64,000 nucleotides of DNA from Macrostomum hystrix (GCA_950097015.1 CATNEN010000029.1:5413501-5477500); one strand, 5' to 3'; shown: positions 24,701-35,599, counted from the stretch's first letter. Numbers and translations are program-made. Notes: generated by a model from the sequence alone, not told the origin.

Positions 24701-27700
24701 AGGATATCAACACACTGAGTGACACAGGATATCAACACACTGAGTGACACAGGATATTAACACACTGAGTGACACAGGATATCAACACACTGAGTGACAC
24801 AGGATATCAACACACTGAGTGACACAGGATATCAACACACTGAGTGACACAGGATATCAACACACTGAGTGACACAGGATATCAACACACTGAGTGACAC
24901 AGGATATCAACACACTGAGTGACACAGGATATTAACACACTGAGTGACACAGGATATCAACACACTGAGTGACACAGGATATCAACACACTGAGTGACAC
25001 AGGATATCAACACACTGAGTGACACAGGATATCAACACACTGAGTGACACAGGATATCAACACACTGAGTGACACAGGATATTAACACACTGAGTGACAC
25101 AGGATATCAACACACTGAGTGACACAGGATATCAACACACTGAGTGACACAGGATATCAACACACTAAGTAACAAACTAAAGGATTTTAGAGACTTGAAG
25201 AAACACAATTATCAAATGTACGTATAAAACAATTTATTGACGGCATGTGTCGATAACCTTCTGCATAGCCAGCTGTTCTGTTTGACAAAATGTGTTTATT
25301 CTTCTACTCATAGACGCGCAACGTTGACGTCGTCCGCGCCCTCATTGTCTTCGAAGCCGACGTTAATTGCCTAAACAAGCGCGGCCAGACTCCGCGTCAC
25401 ATCCTATCTAGCGAGGAAGAAGGCCAGCCCGCGTTTGGGTGTGTGCACTGGCACTTTTCATGTATTTCACTACCTAAGATATTATATTCTTTGTTAGATA
25501 GATTTATTTATAGTCTATGCTCGTATTAATTCATTTGCAAAAATATTATTTCAGAATTCTGCCCTACTTTCGCACGAGTACTCGCGATCGGTAAGTAGTG
25601 CAATACACACTTGTCCATCGCGTGTGTTTCATTGCTGTAAGTGCGTTGTTTGTTTCCGTGTTAACCGCCCGCACCCGGCCTTTGATCTGCAGAGACGTGC
25701 TAATCTACACTCTGCACATGGTTGGCGCCAATCGCTGTTCCGGCGAGACCTCCGGCTGCGGCGACGGCTGTCATTATCGAGGCAAAAACAATGGCACCGT
25801 GCCTGAGGCCTGCAAAATACCCGAACTGGAGGCGCACTCGCCGGATCCTACTCCCAGGCAGAATCCACTTAGCGGCTCTGTTGTTGGCAGCACAGCCGTT
25901 GCTCTATTGAAGCGATTGGACAATCGCTCGGCCACTGGGGTGAACTTTCGCAATTCTAACGCCTCATCAGTGTCAGCCTCGTCTACTGCTGGCGCTGAGC
26001 AAGGCTGTAGCGAACCGTGCGTCTATCTGTCCGAGTCGGCCAGCAGCTACAGCATCCTTGCTAGCACCGCCTCGCAAAGTGTTGACGTTCCAGACAACGC
26101 CGATGGCGACAATGCATCGTCTGAATTGGACGCAATCGAAGGCGACACCCTGCTGTGCCTGGATGGCGGTGGAATTCGCGGTTTAATTCTGGCCCAACTG
26201 ATGCGCGCCATCGAGCGTCGGCTAATTCAACAGCAGCAGGCGCAATTGCAGCTAGTCGACTATTTCGACTGGGTGTCCGGCACCAGTACTGGCGCCATCT
26301 GTGCTCTAGCTTTGGGTGTTGGCAAAACCGCCGCTTTTGGACGTTGTCTTTATTTAAAGCTCAAGGATCGGATGTTTCAGGTTGGCTCATAAAATACTTC
26401 ATAATTAATTATTATTATTATTATTATTAAAACGCGCACGCCATCTATGGGTGCTGATTTTTTTATTTTTTATTTTTTTTAACAACACATTTAAATGAAC
26501 AACGAAAAGCAACATAAAAAGCGAAGTTTAGTAGGAATCAAATATCGAGCTGGGAAGGGAAAGCAAAGGTATTAAAAATAAGAGCAGTAAAAACACAAGG
26601 GACGGCAGGGATAAAACAAAATATGAAATATCTATTGTTGAATGCTAGTAAGATCTCGTAGTCTCAGGGCAGCTGTTCCCTTATTTTAGATATTTCTATG
26701 ATGTATTTTGCTAAAGCTTCAGCGGTTTCCCTATCGTCTTGAGCCATTATGTAGTTAGATTTTTCTTCTGCTGTTAAGGATATGAAATTGGGGGTTTTCC
26801 CAGAAACTTCCGTCTCAAATTTCGAACGTGCTGCGCTATATTTATTCCAAGTGCACTTAAAAAGGAAGTGGACCTCGTTTTCAACTTCTGTTTTGCACTT
26901 ACTACATAATCTATTTACATACGGAATTTTCGGTCTCTCAGTTCGCAATGTATGTATTACATTCATAATCGTCCCTTCCGACTGACTGTCCATGTAAAAA
27001 ACCTCTAAGGAGCCTTCAGAAAAACTCACCCATGTATTTTTACAGAAAGGCTCGCCCTGTCTCGGTCTGTCTGAGAAGGGCTCACTCCTGTCCCTTCAGT
27101 AGGGCTCACCCCTGTCCCTTCAGGGGGGCTCGACCGTGTCCCTTCAGGGGGGCTCACCCATGTCCCTTCAGAGGGGCTCACCCCAGTCCCTTCAGAAGGG
27201 CTCACCCAAGTCCCTTCAGAAAAGCTCACCTCTGTCCCTTCAGGGGAGCTCACCCATGTCCCTTCAGAAGGGCTTGAACCTGTGTCCCTTCAGGGGGGCT
27301 CGACCGTGTCCCTTCAGGGGGGCTCACCCATGTCCCTTCAGAATAGCTGACCCCTCTCCTTCAGAATGGCTCAAAATTGTTTAGCATCGCGTCTCCCAGA
27401 AATTTACGGTCGTAGAATGGCTCATTTTATAATTGCTTATTTTCTATCATCTCCCGCTCCAACATCGCATGCCTGCAGGGTTCGCGTCCCTACGCCGCCG
27501 ACTTCCTTGAGCAGACGCTGCAGGAAATGTTCGGCGAGAACACGGTGATGACAGATATTCCGCAGTCGCGCTGCGGCATTATGATTCACGCCCTGCTGGC
27601 CGACAGATTTCCGCCTTTGTTGCACACTTTTCGCAATTATGACCCACCGATGCCGGATCCGCGTCCTTTGAAGTCGTCACCTGAGGTGGCCGTTTGCCGG

Positions 27701-28774
27701 CCCGAAGAGCAGCTGGTGTGGAGAGCAGCCCGGGCGTCTGGCGCGGCCCCTACATTCTTCAAGTCATGTGATCAGTATCTGGACGGCGGATTAGTGGCTA
27801 ACAATCCAACATTGGACGCTCTGACAGAGGTATAGTATGCTCATTGTCAATGCAGGGATTGAAGCCTAGTGGCTTATTTAGAGCATAGGACTCACGACTT
27901 GATGGTCGGGGTTTCGATTCCCGACTTCACTGGAACAATCTGTATCCTTTGGCAAGACACTTAACTTTGCATTGCTTCAGTTCACCCAGCTTAGCTGGGG
28001 TAATTGAGGTTGGGTGTTGCGTCTTTCCCCAGTCCATGGACTGAACAGCCGTACGCAGTCTTCAGATGCGTCGGGCAGTAGCTGCACATCTGACCCAATC
28101 TGAGCTCTGACCACGCTTTCCAGCGTGGCTAAAACAATAAATTTAAAAGAAAAGCTAAACTATTAACGGCAAACTCGCGGCAAATCTCGTCCACCAGCAA
28201 CAGCACTCAAATCGTTTAGGCTCGATGTCTTTTATTAAATAATCCTTGCTTACGTATAGATGTACCGTGTTATTCGTACCTGAGCCTAAGCAACACGCAT
28301 TCGCACATTCCCATCTCTCAGCTTACCGCCTACTACAAAAAGAACTACAATCAGCGGCCAAAGCTGCGCTGCGTTGTCTCCCTGGGCACCGGGCGCATCC
28401 CGGTCATTCCAATCTCCAATCGCGACGTCTTCATGCCGTCCAATCCGGCCCAGCTGTTGCAGACATTTCGCGGCATGAACAGCCTGGCTCAGATTATGAT
28501 CGAGCAGGCCACTAGCGCCGACTATCAGACTGTGCGCCGCGCCCAGGCCTGGTGCGACTGCTTAGGCGCGCGCTATTATCGTTTATCGCCACCAATCTCG
28601 GCTGACATACCGCTGGACTGTAAGAATACTTCCATACTCATTCAGATGCTGTGGGAGACTGAGGTCTACCTAGCCAGGAATACGGACAAACTCACCCAGC
28701 TGGTGCGTGTGCTCACCGCGCCGCACAGGGCTGCCGCTGCGTCTGCGAAGACAAAGGTTTCTGACTGGTCGTAA
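18708..28774 (+). CDS. PLA2G6: Calcium-independent phospholipase A2, group VI (iPLA2-beta type)
   Basis: Ten coding exons join in frame: 18708-18799, 20596-20706, 22307-22706, 22786-22979, 23241-23553, 25314-25438, 25555-25590, 25693-26380, 27479-27829, 28322-28774; about 920 residues (human long forms about 806). The N-terminal segment contains YSLFRLES, matching the family. Ankyrin repeats span about 80-420 (for example [19 protein letters not shown]). A Cys-containing [15 protein letters not shown] region and a Ser/Ala-rich insert of about 90 residues precede the patatin domain. Catalytic parts are visible: glycine-rich loop DGGGIRG at about 581, lipase motif GTSTG at 620-624 (Ser622) and DGG at about 755 (Asp755). 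It hydrolyses glycerophospholipids at sn-2 in membrane remodelling and mitochondrial homeostasis. The introns hold minisatellites, a LINE relic and a SINE. Splice acceptor at 18680-18681 lies 26 bases before the ATG. Confidence 0.93.
18806..20522. repeat. 32-bp minisatellite in PLA2G6 intron 1
   Basis: About 50 units with core catcctaaatccctagtttt, diverged at the left edge where the array begins within ten bases of the splice donor at 18800. Interior variants (cactcatcc short units, catagtttt, cactatcaa) recur in blocks. Each unit contains a branchpoint-like cctaaat and an acceptor-like ccctag. Confidence 0.95.
20808..22284. repeat. 21-22-bp minisatellite in PLA2G6 intron 2
   Basis: About 68 units of core aatccagtattcacagtcgg with one or two trailing g. 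Short variants lack the tt of tattcac, and some read caatcgg. The array fills the intron up to some 20 bases before the acceptor of exon 3. The open frames across it on the minus strand (NTGFP/CEYWIPD periodicity) are repeat artefacts. Confidence 0.95.
23634..25168. repeat. 25-bp minisatellite in PLA2G6 intron 5, highly homogeneous
   Basis: About 61 units with core cactgagtgacacaggatat. Apart from a few units at each edge, the only recurrent change is atcaac to attaac at about 24480, 24606, 24756, 24931 and 25081, spaced at exact multiples of 25. This is the most homogeneous array in the window, so it is recent or under active homogenisation. It cannot be resolved by short reads. Confidence 0.97.
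26404..27029 (-). mobile_element. 3' fragment of a non-LTR retrotransposon (LINE) in PLA2G6 intron 8
   Basis: A minus-strand frame at 26664-27029 has the C-terminal zinc-knuckle-like pattern of LINE reverse transcriptases: [20 protein letters not shown], that is CxxC, then E.HFLFxC, followed by an Arg-containing helix. Downstream on the minus strand lies an A-rich 3' UTR ending in a (TAA)n microsatellite at 26404-26430, as in CR1/L2-like and related LINEs. The element is 5' truncated; its left edge meets the 24-bp minisatellite at about 27030. It lies antisense to the host gene and is likely dead. Confidence 0.7.
27040..27365. repeat. 24-bp minisatellite in PLA2G6 intron 8
   Basis: About 13 diverged units with core ctcacccatgtcccttcaga; variants read cgaccgtgtc, and one unit has an extra three bases. 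It begins where the LINE fragment ends. The LINE-frame prefix (SFSEGS) is itself a translation of a repeat unit, so the array and the LINE 5' breakpoint overlap. Confidence 0.9.
27863..28145 (+). mobile_element. tRNA-derived SINE, diverged copy, in PLA2G6 intron 9
   Basis: The head carries A-box-like aagcctagtggc and B-box ggtttcgattcccgac of a tRNA promoter. The body contains the palindrome cagtccatggactg and the ttcagatgcgtcg segment shared with the copies at 32181, 33700 and 58800. It differs from the younger copies by substitutions and small deletions and lacks a clear target duplication. Confidence 0.8.
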
Positions 28775-28879
28775 AAATTTTTGGAACTTGTTGATTGTTG
28801 TGTAGCATAAAGATGTCAGATATTGAGATCATTTATCTTAAACTTATGTAATATGCGTAGAGACTTTTTAGTACGTTGG

Positions 28880-29512
28880 TCCTCAATAGACCCCTATCAA
28901 CCACCTGGTCCTCAATAGACCCCTAACAACCACCTGGTCCTCAATAGACCCCTATCAACCACCTGGTCCTCAATAGACCCCTATCAACCACCTGGTCCTC
29001 AATAGACCCCTATCAACCACCTGGTCCTCAATAGACCCCTATCAACCACCTGGTCCTCAATAGACCCCTATCAACCACCTGGTCCTCAATAGACCACTAT
29101 CAACCACCTGGTCCTCAATAGACCCCTATCAACCACCTGGTCCTCAATAGACCCCTATCAACCACCTGGTCCTCAATAGACCCCTATCAACCACCTGGTC
29201 CTCAATAGACCACTATCAACCACCTGGTCCTCAATAGACCCCTATCAACCACCTGGTCCTCAATAGACCCCTATCAACCACCTGGTCCTCAATAGACCCC
29301 TATCAACCACCTGGTCCTCAATAGACCACTATCAACCACCTGGTCCTCAATAGACCCCTATCAACCACCTGGTCCTCAATAGACCCCTATCAACCACCTG
29401 GTCCTCAATAGACCACTATCAACCACCTGGTCCTCAATAGACCCCTATCAACCACCTGGTCCTCAATAGACCCCTATCAACCACCTGGTCCTCAATAGAC
29501 CCCTATCAGCCA
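28880..29512. repeat. 29-bp minisatellite downstream of PLA2G6
   Basis: About 22 units with core cctggtcctcaatagaccc; the only common variant is cccct to ccact. It begins about 105 bases after the PLA2G6 stop and may be inside its 3' UTR. The unit resembles that of the 36-bp array 800 bases further on. Confidence 0.95.
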
Positions 29513-30331
29513 CTGTCGATTACCTGGTTCTTTTTCGCCCAATTTTAAAACATATAGGGTTGCCGTCTATTTTGTGCTTGTCCTGTGATGCAAATTTGTG
29601 ATTGGAAGCAGTGCGTAAAGTTGTTAGTGCTTTCGAGTGTGTAATTAACAGTTCAGTTATTTTTTATATCCAAAATGCCCTTCTTTTTCAATATTTACAA
29701 TGATTTTTATAGTAACCTTAATTTCACTCCTTGTGTATCCAGTTTTTCTTTGCTTTGGTTTTTCAAAGTTATTCATTATTAATTTATAAAAAAACTTTGG
29801 TGACAGTACTTAGAAATGATACTTCATAATTAGGTCCTATTTATTGAAATTATTGACGATATCATTAGTAGTTTAACTATTAATATTACACAACTGACTT
29901 GACTAATTTTGCGTTATCTAGAGAACACATCGCTGCCTTTTGCACACTACTCAATAGTAGCAGTGTGAGAATTGCTAATTTTTACCCTAAATTTATGTTT
30001 AGTAAAATGGTAATTAATCAGTATTGACATTGAATTTTGATTTGATCTGCTTTATGTTCGATTTCGCACATTCCAGGTGCCGTAGCCCACCTGCGCAGGT
30101 GATTCCATAATAATGTTTTTCTCTGTGTTCCAATAGCTCTATCAATAGCGTTTCTTAATTTTTCTGTGCTTGTTGTCGGTGCAAACATGTTTTGCCAAAA
30201 GATGTTATCCCACTCATCCGCATCAGAAATACGAGCGTAGGGTTGGTCTCGCATCGGACTCAATCAGAACTTAACTTGTAAACAAATCTTCTTTTATCAG
30301 TATTATCTCTTATGTACAACATTACTATCTT
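29513..30331. other. AT-rich spacer between two minisatellites
   Basis: No gene assigned. A minus-strand frame at 30018-30263 (81 codons) has balanced amino-acid composition but no recognised motif or clear splice context. Near 29521 a single cctggttctttttcgcccaa segment resembles a diverged unit of the following 36-bp array. Confidence 0.4.
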
Positions 30332-31505
30332 ACCTGGTTCTCTAATAGGCCGCTTGTTGGCCCAATCTCCTGGTTCTCTAATAGGCCGCTTGTTGGCCCA
30401 ATCACCTGGTTCTCTAATAAGCCGCTTGTTGGCCCAATCACCTGGTTCTCTAATAGGCCGCTTGTTGGCCCAATCACCTGGTTCTCTAATAGGCCGCTTG
30501 TTGGCTCAATCACCTGGTTCTCTAATAGGCCGCTTGTTGGCCCAATCACCTGGTTCTCTAATAGGCCGCTTGTTGGCTCAATCACCTGGTTCTCTAATAG
30601 GCCGCTTGTTGGCCCAATCACCTGGTTCTCTAATAGGCCGCTTGTTGGCCCAATCACCTGGTTCTCTAATAGGCCGCTTGTTGGCTCAATCACCTGGTTC
30701 TCTAATAGGCCGCTTGTTGGCCCAATCACCTGGTTCTCTAATAGGCCGCTTGTTGGCTCAATCACCTGGTTCTCTAATAGGCCGCTTGTTGGCCCAATCA
30801 CCTGGTTCTCTAATAGGCCGCTTGTTGGCCCAATCACCTGGTTCTCTAATAAGCCGCTTGTTGGCCCAATCACCTGGTTCTCTAATAAGCCGCTTGTTGG
30901 CCCAATCTCCTGGTTCTCTAATAGGCCGCTTGTTGGCCCAATCTCCTGGTTCTCTAATAGGCCGCTTGTTGGCCCAATCACCTGGTTCTCTAATAGGCCG
31001 CTTGTTGGCTCAATCACCTGGTTCTCTTATAGGCCGCTTGTTGGCCCAATCACCTGGTTCTCTAATAGGCCGCTTGTTGGCCCAATCACCTGGTTCTCTA
31101 ATAGGCCGCTTGTTGGCCCAATCTCCTGGTTCTCTAATAGGCCGCTTGTTGGCCCAATCACCTGGTTCTCTAATAGGCCGCTTGTTGGCCCAATCACCTG
31201 GTTCTCTAATAGGCCGCTTGTTGGCCCAATCACCTGGTTCTCTAATAGGCCGCTTGTTGGCTCAATCTCCTGGTTCTCTAATAGGCCGCTTGTTGGCTCA
31301 ATCTCCTGGTTCTCTAATAGGCCGCTTGTTGGCCCAATCACCTGGTTCTCTAATAGGCCGCTTGTTGGCCCAATCACCTGGTTCTCTAATAGGCCGCTTG
31401 TTGGCCCAATCACCTGGTTCTCTAATAGGCCGCTTGTTGGCTCAATCTCCTGGTTCTCTAATAGGCCGCTTGTTGGCTCAATCTCCTGGTTCTCTAATAG
31501 GCTGG
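30332..31505. repeat. 36-bp minisatellite, about 32 copies
   Basis: Tandem unit with cores cctggttctctaataggccg and cttgttggcccaatca. Being a multiple of three, it keeps one plus-strand frame open across 404 codons (SPGSLIGRLLAQ period) and minus-strand frames open too. I do not call a gene: the frame starts and ends in the repeat and has no flanking coding exon. Confidence 0.95.
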
Positions 31506-32171
31506 TTCCTAAGCCTAATAACCTGACTTGTCAATCTGATTCTTGTAAATCCTATTCAATTGAAAAAGGTAGTCTAAATTAAGAAACCTGCTGTATTAAG
31601 TTGTTATGGATTTTTTACTTGTAGCTTTTTTCTAAAGCCAACGCTGATGATTTTTACTTAGATTATATTTTTTATTTCCTTGTTCTTCTTAACTGGCAAG
31701 CCATGCAGTTTTGAGTTAATATAGGATTTTTCTGACAATAAAACGATTAGTGCCTGACCGACAGACTAATCCTAACTACTTCTGTGTACCATAGATTTCC
31801 CAGCCCTAATTGAATATTTTAAACTTCTCTTTGTGCACTGTTTGGTGTGTCTTTGGTGTGCAGTTGTCTTCATTTATTGGCATAGCCATTTTATAGTGTG
31901 CTGTCTGTCAACTTTTTTGTAGCTAACTAAAATAAATGGAGTGACACTTTCATTATAAGCATGTCTTGTTTAAAAATATTGCTTTTTAAATTCAGATGAA
32001 AGGAGTTCTATAATACATATTTCTTTTTCAAATTAGAAGTATTAAATTACAAGTCTTAAACTTCTCATCGAAACAATTTCAAATGGCATCTTCTTTCTTC
32101 AGGATGTGATTGCCTTCTGAATTCAGAATGTTGTGAGCCTTCAATATTCAACATATTGTCAGCGGACCATC
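31506..32171. other. AT-rich spacer
   Basis: No coding, RNA or repeat feature was recognised here apart from short AT-rich frames. Confidence 0.4.
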
Positions 32172-32180
32172 TGTATTCAG

Positions 32181-32478
32181 ATAGGTTGTAGCCTAGTGGT
32201 TAAAGCATCGGACTCACGACTTGAAGGTCGGGGGTTCGATTCCCGACTCCACTGGAACAATTTGTGTCCTTTAGCAAGACACTTAACTCTGCATTGCTTC
32301 AATTCACCCAGCTGTTAAACGGGTACCAGCATTAGCTGGGTGTGGCGTCCCCCAGTCCATGGACTGAACAGCTGTACGCAGCCTTCAGATGCGCCGCGCA
32401 ATAGCTGCGGCTGTGCTGTCGGCTGCACATCTGACCCAATTGGGGGAGGTGTAATCAGTTATTATTAATTATTATTAT
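32181..32478 (+). mobile_element. tRNA-derived SINE with 9-bp target duplication
   Basis: A full-length 298-bp copy flanked by the direct repeat tgtattcag (32172-32180 and 32479-32487). The head is tRNA-like: A box tagcctagtgg and B box ggttcgattcc, with ctcacga in the anticodon-loop position (possible CAC, valine-like, but the anticodon stem is degenerate). The body has the palindrome cagtccatggactg and ends in an att-rich tail. Pol III promoter function is inferred from the boxes. Confidence 0.9.
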
Positions 32479-32629
32479 TGTATTCAGGGTTTTGTACTCT
32501 CTTTTCTTCAGTCTTCTTAGATAAATTTTGTCATCAGTTCTATCTCGCCTTTTGAGGCTGTTATCCGCCTTCTGTTACCTAGGTGTTGGTTTCCTTCTGT
32601 ATTCGGAGCTGTGTTGATGAAAATTAAGG

Positions 32630-33110
32630 TCTAAAATTGTCGTGGTGAAAAATCGCGCCTTTCTCCAGCAAACCAGGCTGCTGTTCCTGATGGCTGGTCC
32701 TAATTTTTCTTGCAGTATCCATCGGTATTATTCTGAATTCACCTTGGTGCCGATTGGCACTGGCCAGTCCACCAGGACCTTCAAGGGGCTCTGCTTCCGT
32801 TTAACATTCTCAGGACTCACTGATTCCCTTGGGAGCCACTGTGCTGACTGGCGCTTGATCTCATGATCCCACTTGTGTACCCATGTCTCATCTCTTGAGA
32901 CATGCTGAAGCATCTTCTTTCAGAACTTGTCCAAGCTTTTCATGACTCTGATGTTGATTAGCCAGCCAAAACTGAAAAATTTATTATGTATCTGACGGCG
33001 TATGGTGAAGTGACCATCTTTGCAAACGATGCTCTGTTTAACTTGATGTCATGCAGCTTGTGAGACTGCATTCGCTTTCAGACTTGTGGTACCTTTGGCC
33101 ATAGACATAT
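32630..33110 (-). mobile_element. Decayed mariner-type transposase
   Basis: On the minus strand the frame 32728-32913 encodes SRDETWVHKWDHEIKRQS and SAQWLP, the hallmark of the second catalytic aspartate region of mariner transposases. Further along, at about 32630-32650, a different frame reads AIFHHDNFRP, matching the HHDN third-aspartate motif. Frameshifts and stops separate these parts, and sequence upstream to about 33110 is only weakly transposase-like. No terminal inverted repeats were identified. It is an inactive relic. Confidence 0.8.
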
Positions 33111-33699
33111 CCATAAAGGAATCAATACATTTGTCAAAAATTTAGACAACAGCGAAATTTAGTTTCCGGATAGCCTCGTAGATTGTTATTGATCGTTGGT
33201 GCTCATTAGTTTATTTACTAGGCACATCAGAGCGATGGTTGAACGGAAGCGCCTTGTCTGATTATTTCCTTTCCTCTCCTTTTTGAAATGTGTTGGCTTA
33301 AAGACAACAAGGCATCTTGACGCCTCACCTAGTGGGGCTGTCTAGGCAATTCTAATGACTTCACTTTCCATAGATCTTATATTTTGTGAATTTTGACGGA
33401 ACTAATTTATAACATTGGATTGGGACAGTCAATTTCCCCAACGGCGTCGCTTTCCAATTTCCATTTCCACGTTTTGGTTCAAATTATTCCGCTTGGCACA
33501 TTAGAATTAGTTAAGGATGCAGCATCTGGACTGAGGCTGCTGTTCATTTATAAAAACTTTCATAACCATCTTATCTTCTCAATTCGGGACCTTCCTTCCC
33601 AGGGGGAAATTTATGCTTTAACCAGCATCTAGGCATTGATGAACCTGTCAGCTCACAAAAAAATTTGCTTAAATGACTCAAGCTTTTTCCGGCTTCTAA

Positions 33700-34044
33700 T
33701 AATAATAATAATAATAATAATTGATTACACCTCCCCCAATTGGGTCAGATGTGCAGCCGACAGCACAGCCGCAGCTAATGCGCGGCGCATCTGAAGGCTG
33801 CGTACAGCTGTTCAGTCCATGGACTGGGGGGACGCCACACCCACCTTCAATTATCCCAGCTGATGCTGGTACCCATTTAACAGCTGGGTGAACTGAAGCA
33901 ATGCAGAGTTAAGTGTCTTGCTAAAGGACGCAAATTGTTCCAGTGGAGTCGGGAATCGAACCCCCGACCTTCAAGTCGTGAGTCCGACGCCTTAACCACT
34001 AGGCTACAACCTCTCCACTAGGCTACAACCTCTCCCAACCTCTC
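33700..34044 (-). mobile_element. tRNA-derived SINE with 11-bp target duplication
   Basis: A 345-bp insertion flanked by ccggcttctaa (33689-33699 and 34045-34055). Read on the minus strand, the tRNA-like head (A box tagcctagtgg, B box ggttcgattcccgac) lies at the right, and the element ends at an (aat)n tract at the left. At its 5' end the segment cactaggctacaacctctc is partly triplicated (33998-34044), suggesting slippage during reverse transcription or later tandem duplication. It is close in sequence to the copy at 32181. Confidence 0.92.
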
Positions 34045-34692
34045 CCGGCTTCTAAACACTAGCCTAATAGCACTACGGCTGGAAGGCTGTATCCTCAAAT
34101 ACACAAGAAGAGAAGGCCTTGTGTCTCACTAAGCAACAGTTTAGTACCTATTTTAAGGACTCATTTTCGCAGAAACTTTTACTATTAAGCTTGAATATTC
34201 TATGGCACCTTACATCCGGATCACCTGTCCATCACCTGTCCACCCGAATGCCGCATAAGTGCGTGCTGAATATTCTATGAGCTTACTTTAAGATACATGT
34301 TTTCTGCCGTTCCCACGCCTGCAAAGTTTCCGTATTGTGTGACTGATTCCACTTCTTAGCCTAGTAACTATCGAGTAGAACAAAGAAGTAAGTCGTTGTT
34401 ACTAAGTGTAATCAAGTGACCGCATGTTAGAGAATTAAATAAAGTCGTCGAGTTCACCTTTCGAATTTGAACCATGAGTTTAATTCCGACTGTCATTTTA
34501 TGCAATACAAATTTAATCAGTAAGATGGTTCGGGTTGAGTAAGGATGCACAGTATTTTTAGTACATTGTGCACTTGCGGCGACACATTGCGTTAGACATA
34601 TTAGCGGGCTGTGTTTTTAGTGACTGTCGTGCACTGCTAGTGTTCTGCATTATGTGTAGCGTCTTTTGATCCTGCTGGTTCCATAATTGCTT

Positions 34693-35351
34693 TCAATATT
34701 CCATCTCTTCGTCAGAGATCTCGCGGCCAAAGCGAAACGGCATGTGCACAGTATCGTCCCGCTTGCCCCAGCGGAACACGTTGGGAGCCCGCTTGCCCCA
34801 GCGGAACACGTTTGGAGACCTCTTGCCCCAGCGGAACACGTTGGGAGCCCGCTTGCTCTCAGGCCAATCATAATAGACCGTCTCCTCGGCCGATGGGCCC
34901 GCGAATTCAACGCCCAGAATCCTGCCCGGAGCCATTCGTTTGCCGCGCTTCAGTTCGGCCGTCGGTGAAGAATCATCTGCGGGACGGGATGCGCACGGAA
35001 GGCGGGATATCAGGATGGCTTAGGGCATCAAGAAATTATTCGAGGACGGAAGTGCGTCGAGTCCAGCAGCTTTTTTAATTTTCTTGTTCGGCAGTGCAGC
35101 TTCCTCAATTTGCTGTCCGTGTGCGGGAAATAATGCTGTCTGTTTGATTCGTGAAGCTAATGCACAGTATTCTAATCAAATACCAATTCACGCGGATCTT
35201 TAATATAAATAATTTCTTTCTGAGAAAAGTCAGTTTCGGACTGCAGCACGTGAGCTGAAACATGCTTACCATTGGTGCCACGTCCATTTGATTGCGCAAT
35301 CAGACACATTAGCGCTAAGCCGCACACTAGCATGATAGTTCTGTGAATCAT
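34693..35351 (-). CDS. Neuropeptide precursor with three NVFRW-amide copies and one FRF-amide peptide
   Basis: Two coding exons on the minus strand, 35351-35270 and 34976-34693 (phase 1 junction, donor G/GTAAGC, acceptor cccgcag), encode 121 residues. Residues 1-23 are a clear signal peptide (MIHRTIMLVCGLALMCLIAQ). Dibasic sites cut the rest: an Arg-Gly-Lys-Arg site near residue 41, then a spacer ending in SKR, then APNVFRWGKR, SPNVFRWGKR, APNVFRWGKR, then DDTVHMPFRFGR, and an acidic tail EISDEEMEY. The Gly before each Lys-Arg or Arg supplies C-terminal amidation, giving (A/S)PNVFRW-amide three times and a longer MPFRF-amide peptide. I do not recognise the family; the FRF-amide end recalls FMRFamide-like peptides. 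The signal peptide exon was found by splice phase, since the main exon alone lacks a secretion signal. Non-coding 5' exon about 35558-35513, joined to an acceptor at 35419-35420. Confidence 0.85.
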
Positions 35352-35582
35352 TGCTGCTTGCTGATAGGCAATAACTGTCTTCTGTCCTCCAGTAAGCTTC
35401 GCTATTGTCGATCGAGACCTGTGAAATCGAGGATAGAAAAAGATGCATGCAGTTGCCAGATTGACTACAATATATTTGGAAGCCTATATATTTTTTAGCA
35501 ATGATAGCTTACCCCAGAGTAAGAGTTTGCCGGCGGAGAGATTGAAAGCAAGGAGAATTATTCGAGCCAGTTTTCTAGTGCA

Positions 35583-35589
35583 TTTTATA
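35583..35589 (-). promoter_or_regulatory. TATA box and upstream CCAAT of the neuropeptide gene
   Basis: The minus strand reads cctataaaatg, with TATAAAA at 35589-35583. About 25-30 bases downstream would put the start near 35558, followed by a short non-coding exon ending at a good donor (ctggg/gtaagc, 35513). A CCAAT motif (minus strand agccaatcacctg, near 35700) lies about 110 bases further upstream. Spacing is as expected for an RNA polymerase II core promoter. Confidence 0.6.
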
Positions 35590-35599
35590 GGCCGGCTGG

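Noticed and set aside
30018-30263. 81-codon minus-strand frame with balanced composition
   Set aside because: No recognised domain, no clear splice or promoter context; kept only as an unassigned frame in the spacer note.
30312-31526. 404-codon plus-strand open frame of SPGSLIGRLLAQ repeats
   Set aside because: The frame lies almost wholly within a 36-bp tandem array; period divisible by three explains the absence of stops on several frames, and no signal peptide or flanking exon supports a gene.
32185-32256. Functional tRNA gene (valine-like CAC)
   Set aside because: The tRNA-like head has a degenerate anticodon stem, is attached to a SINE body and is flanked by target duplications; it is a SINE promoter.
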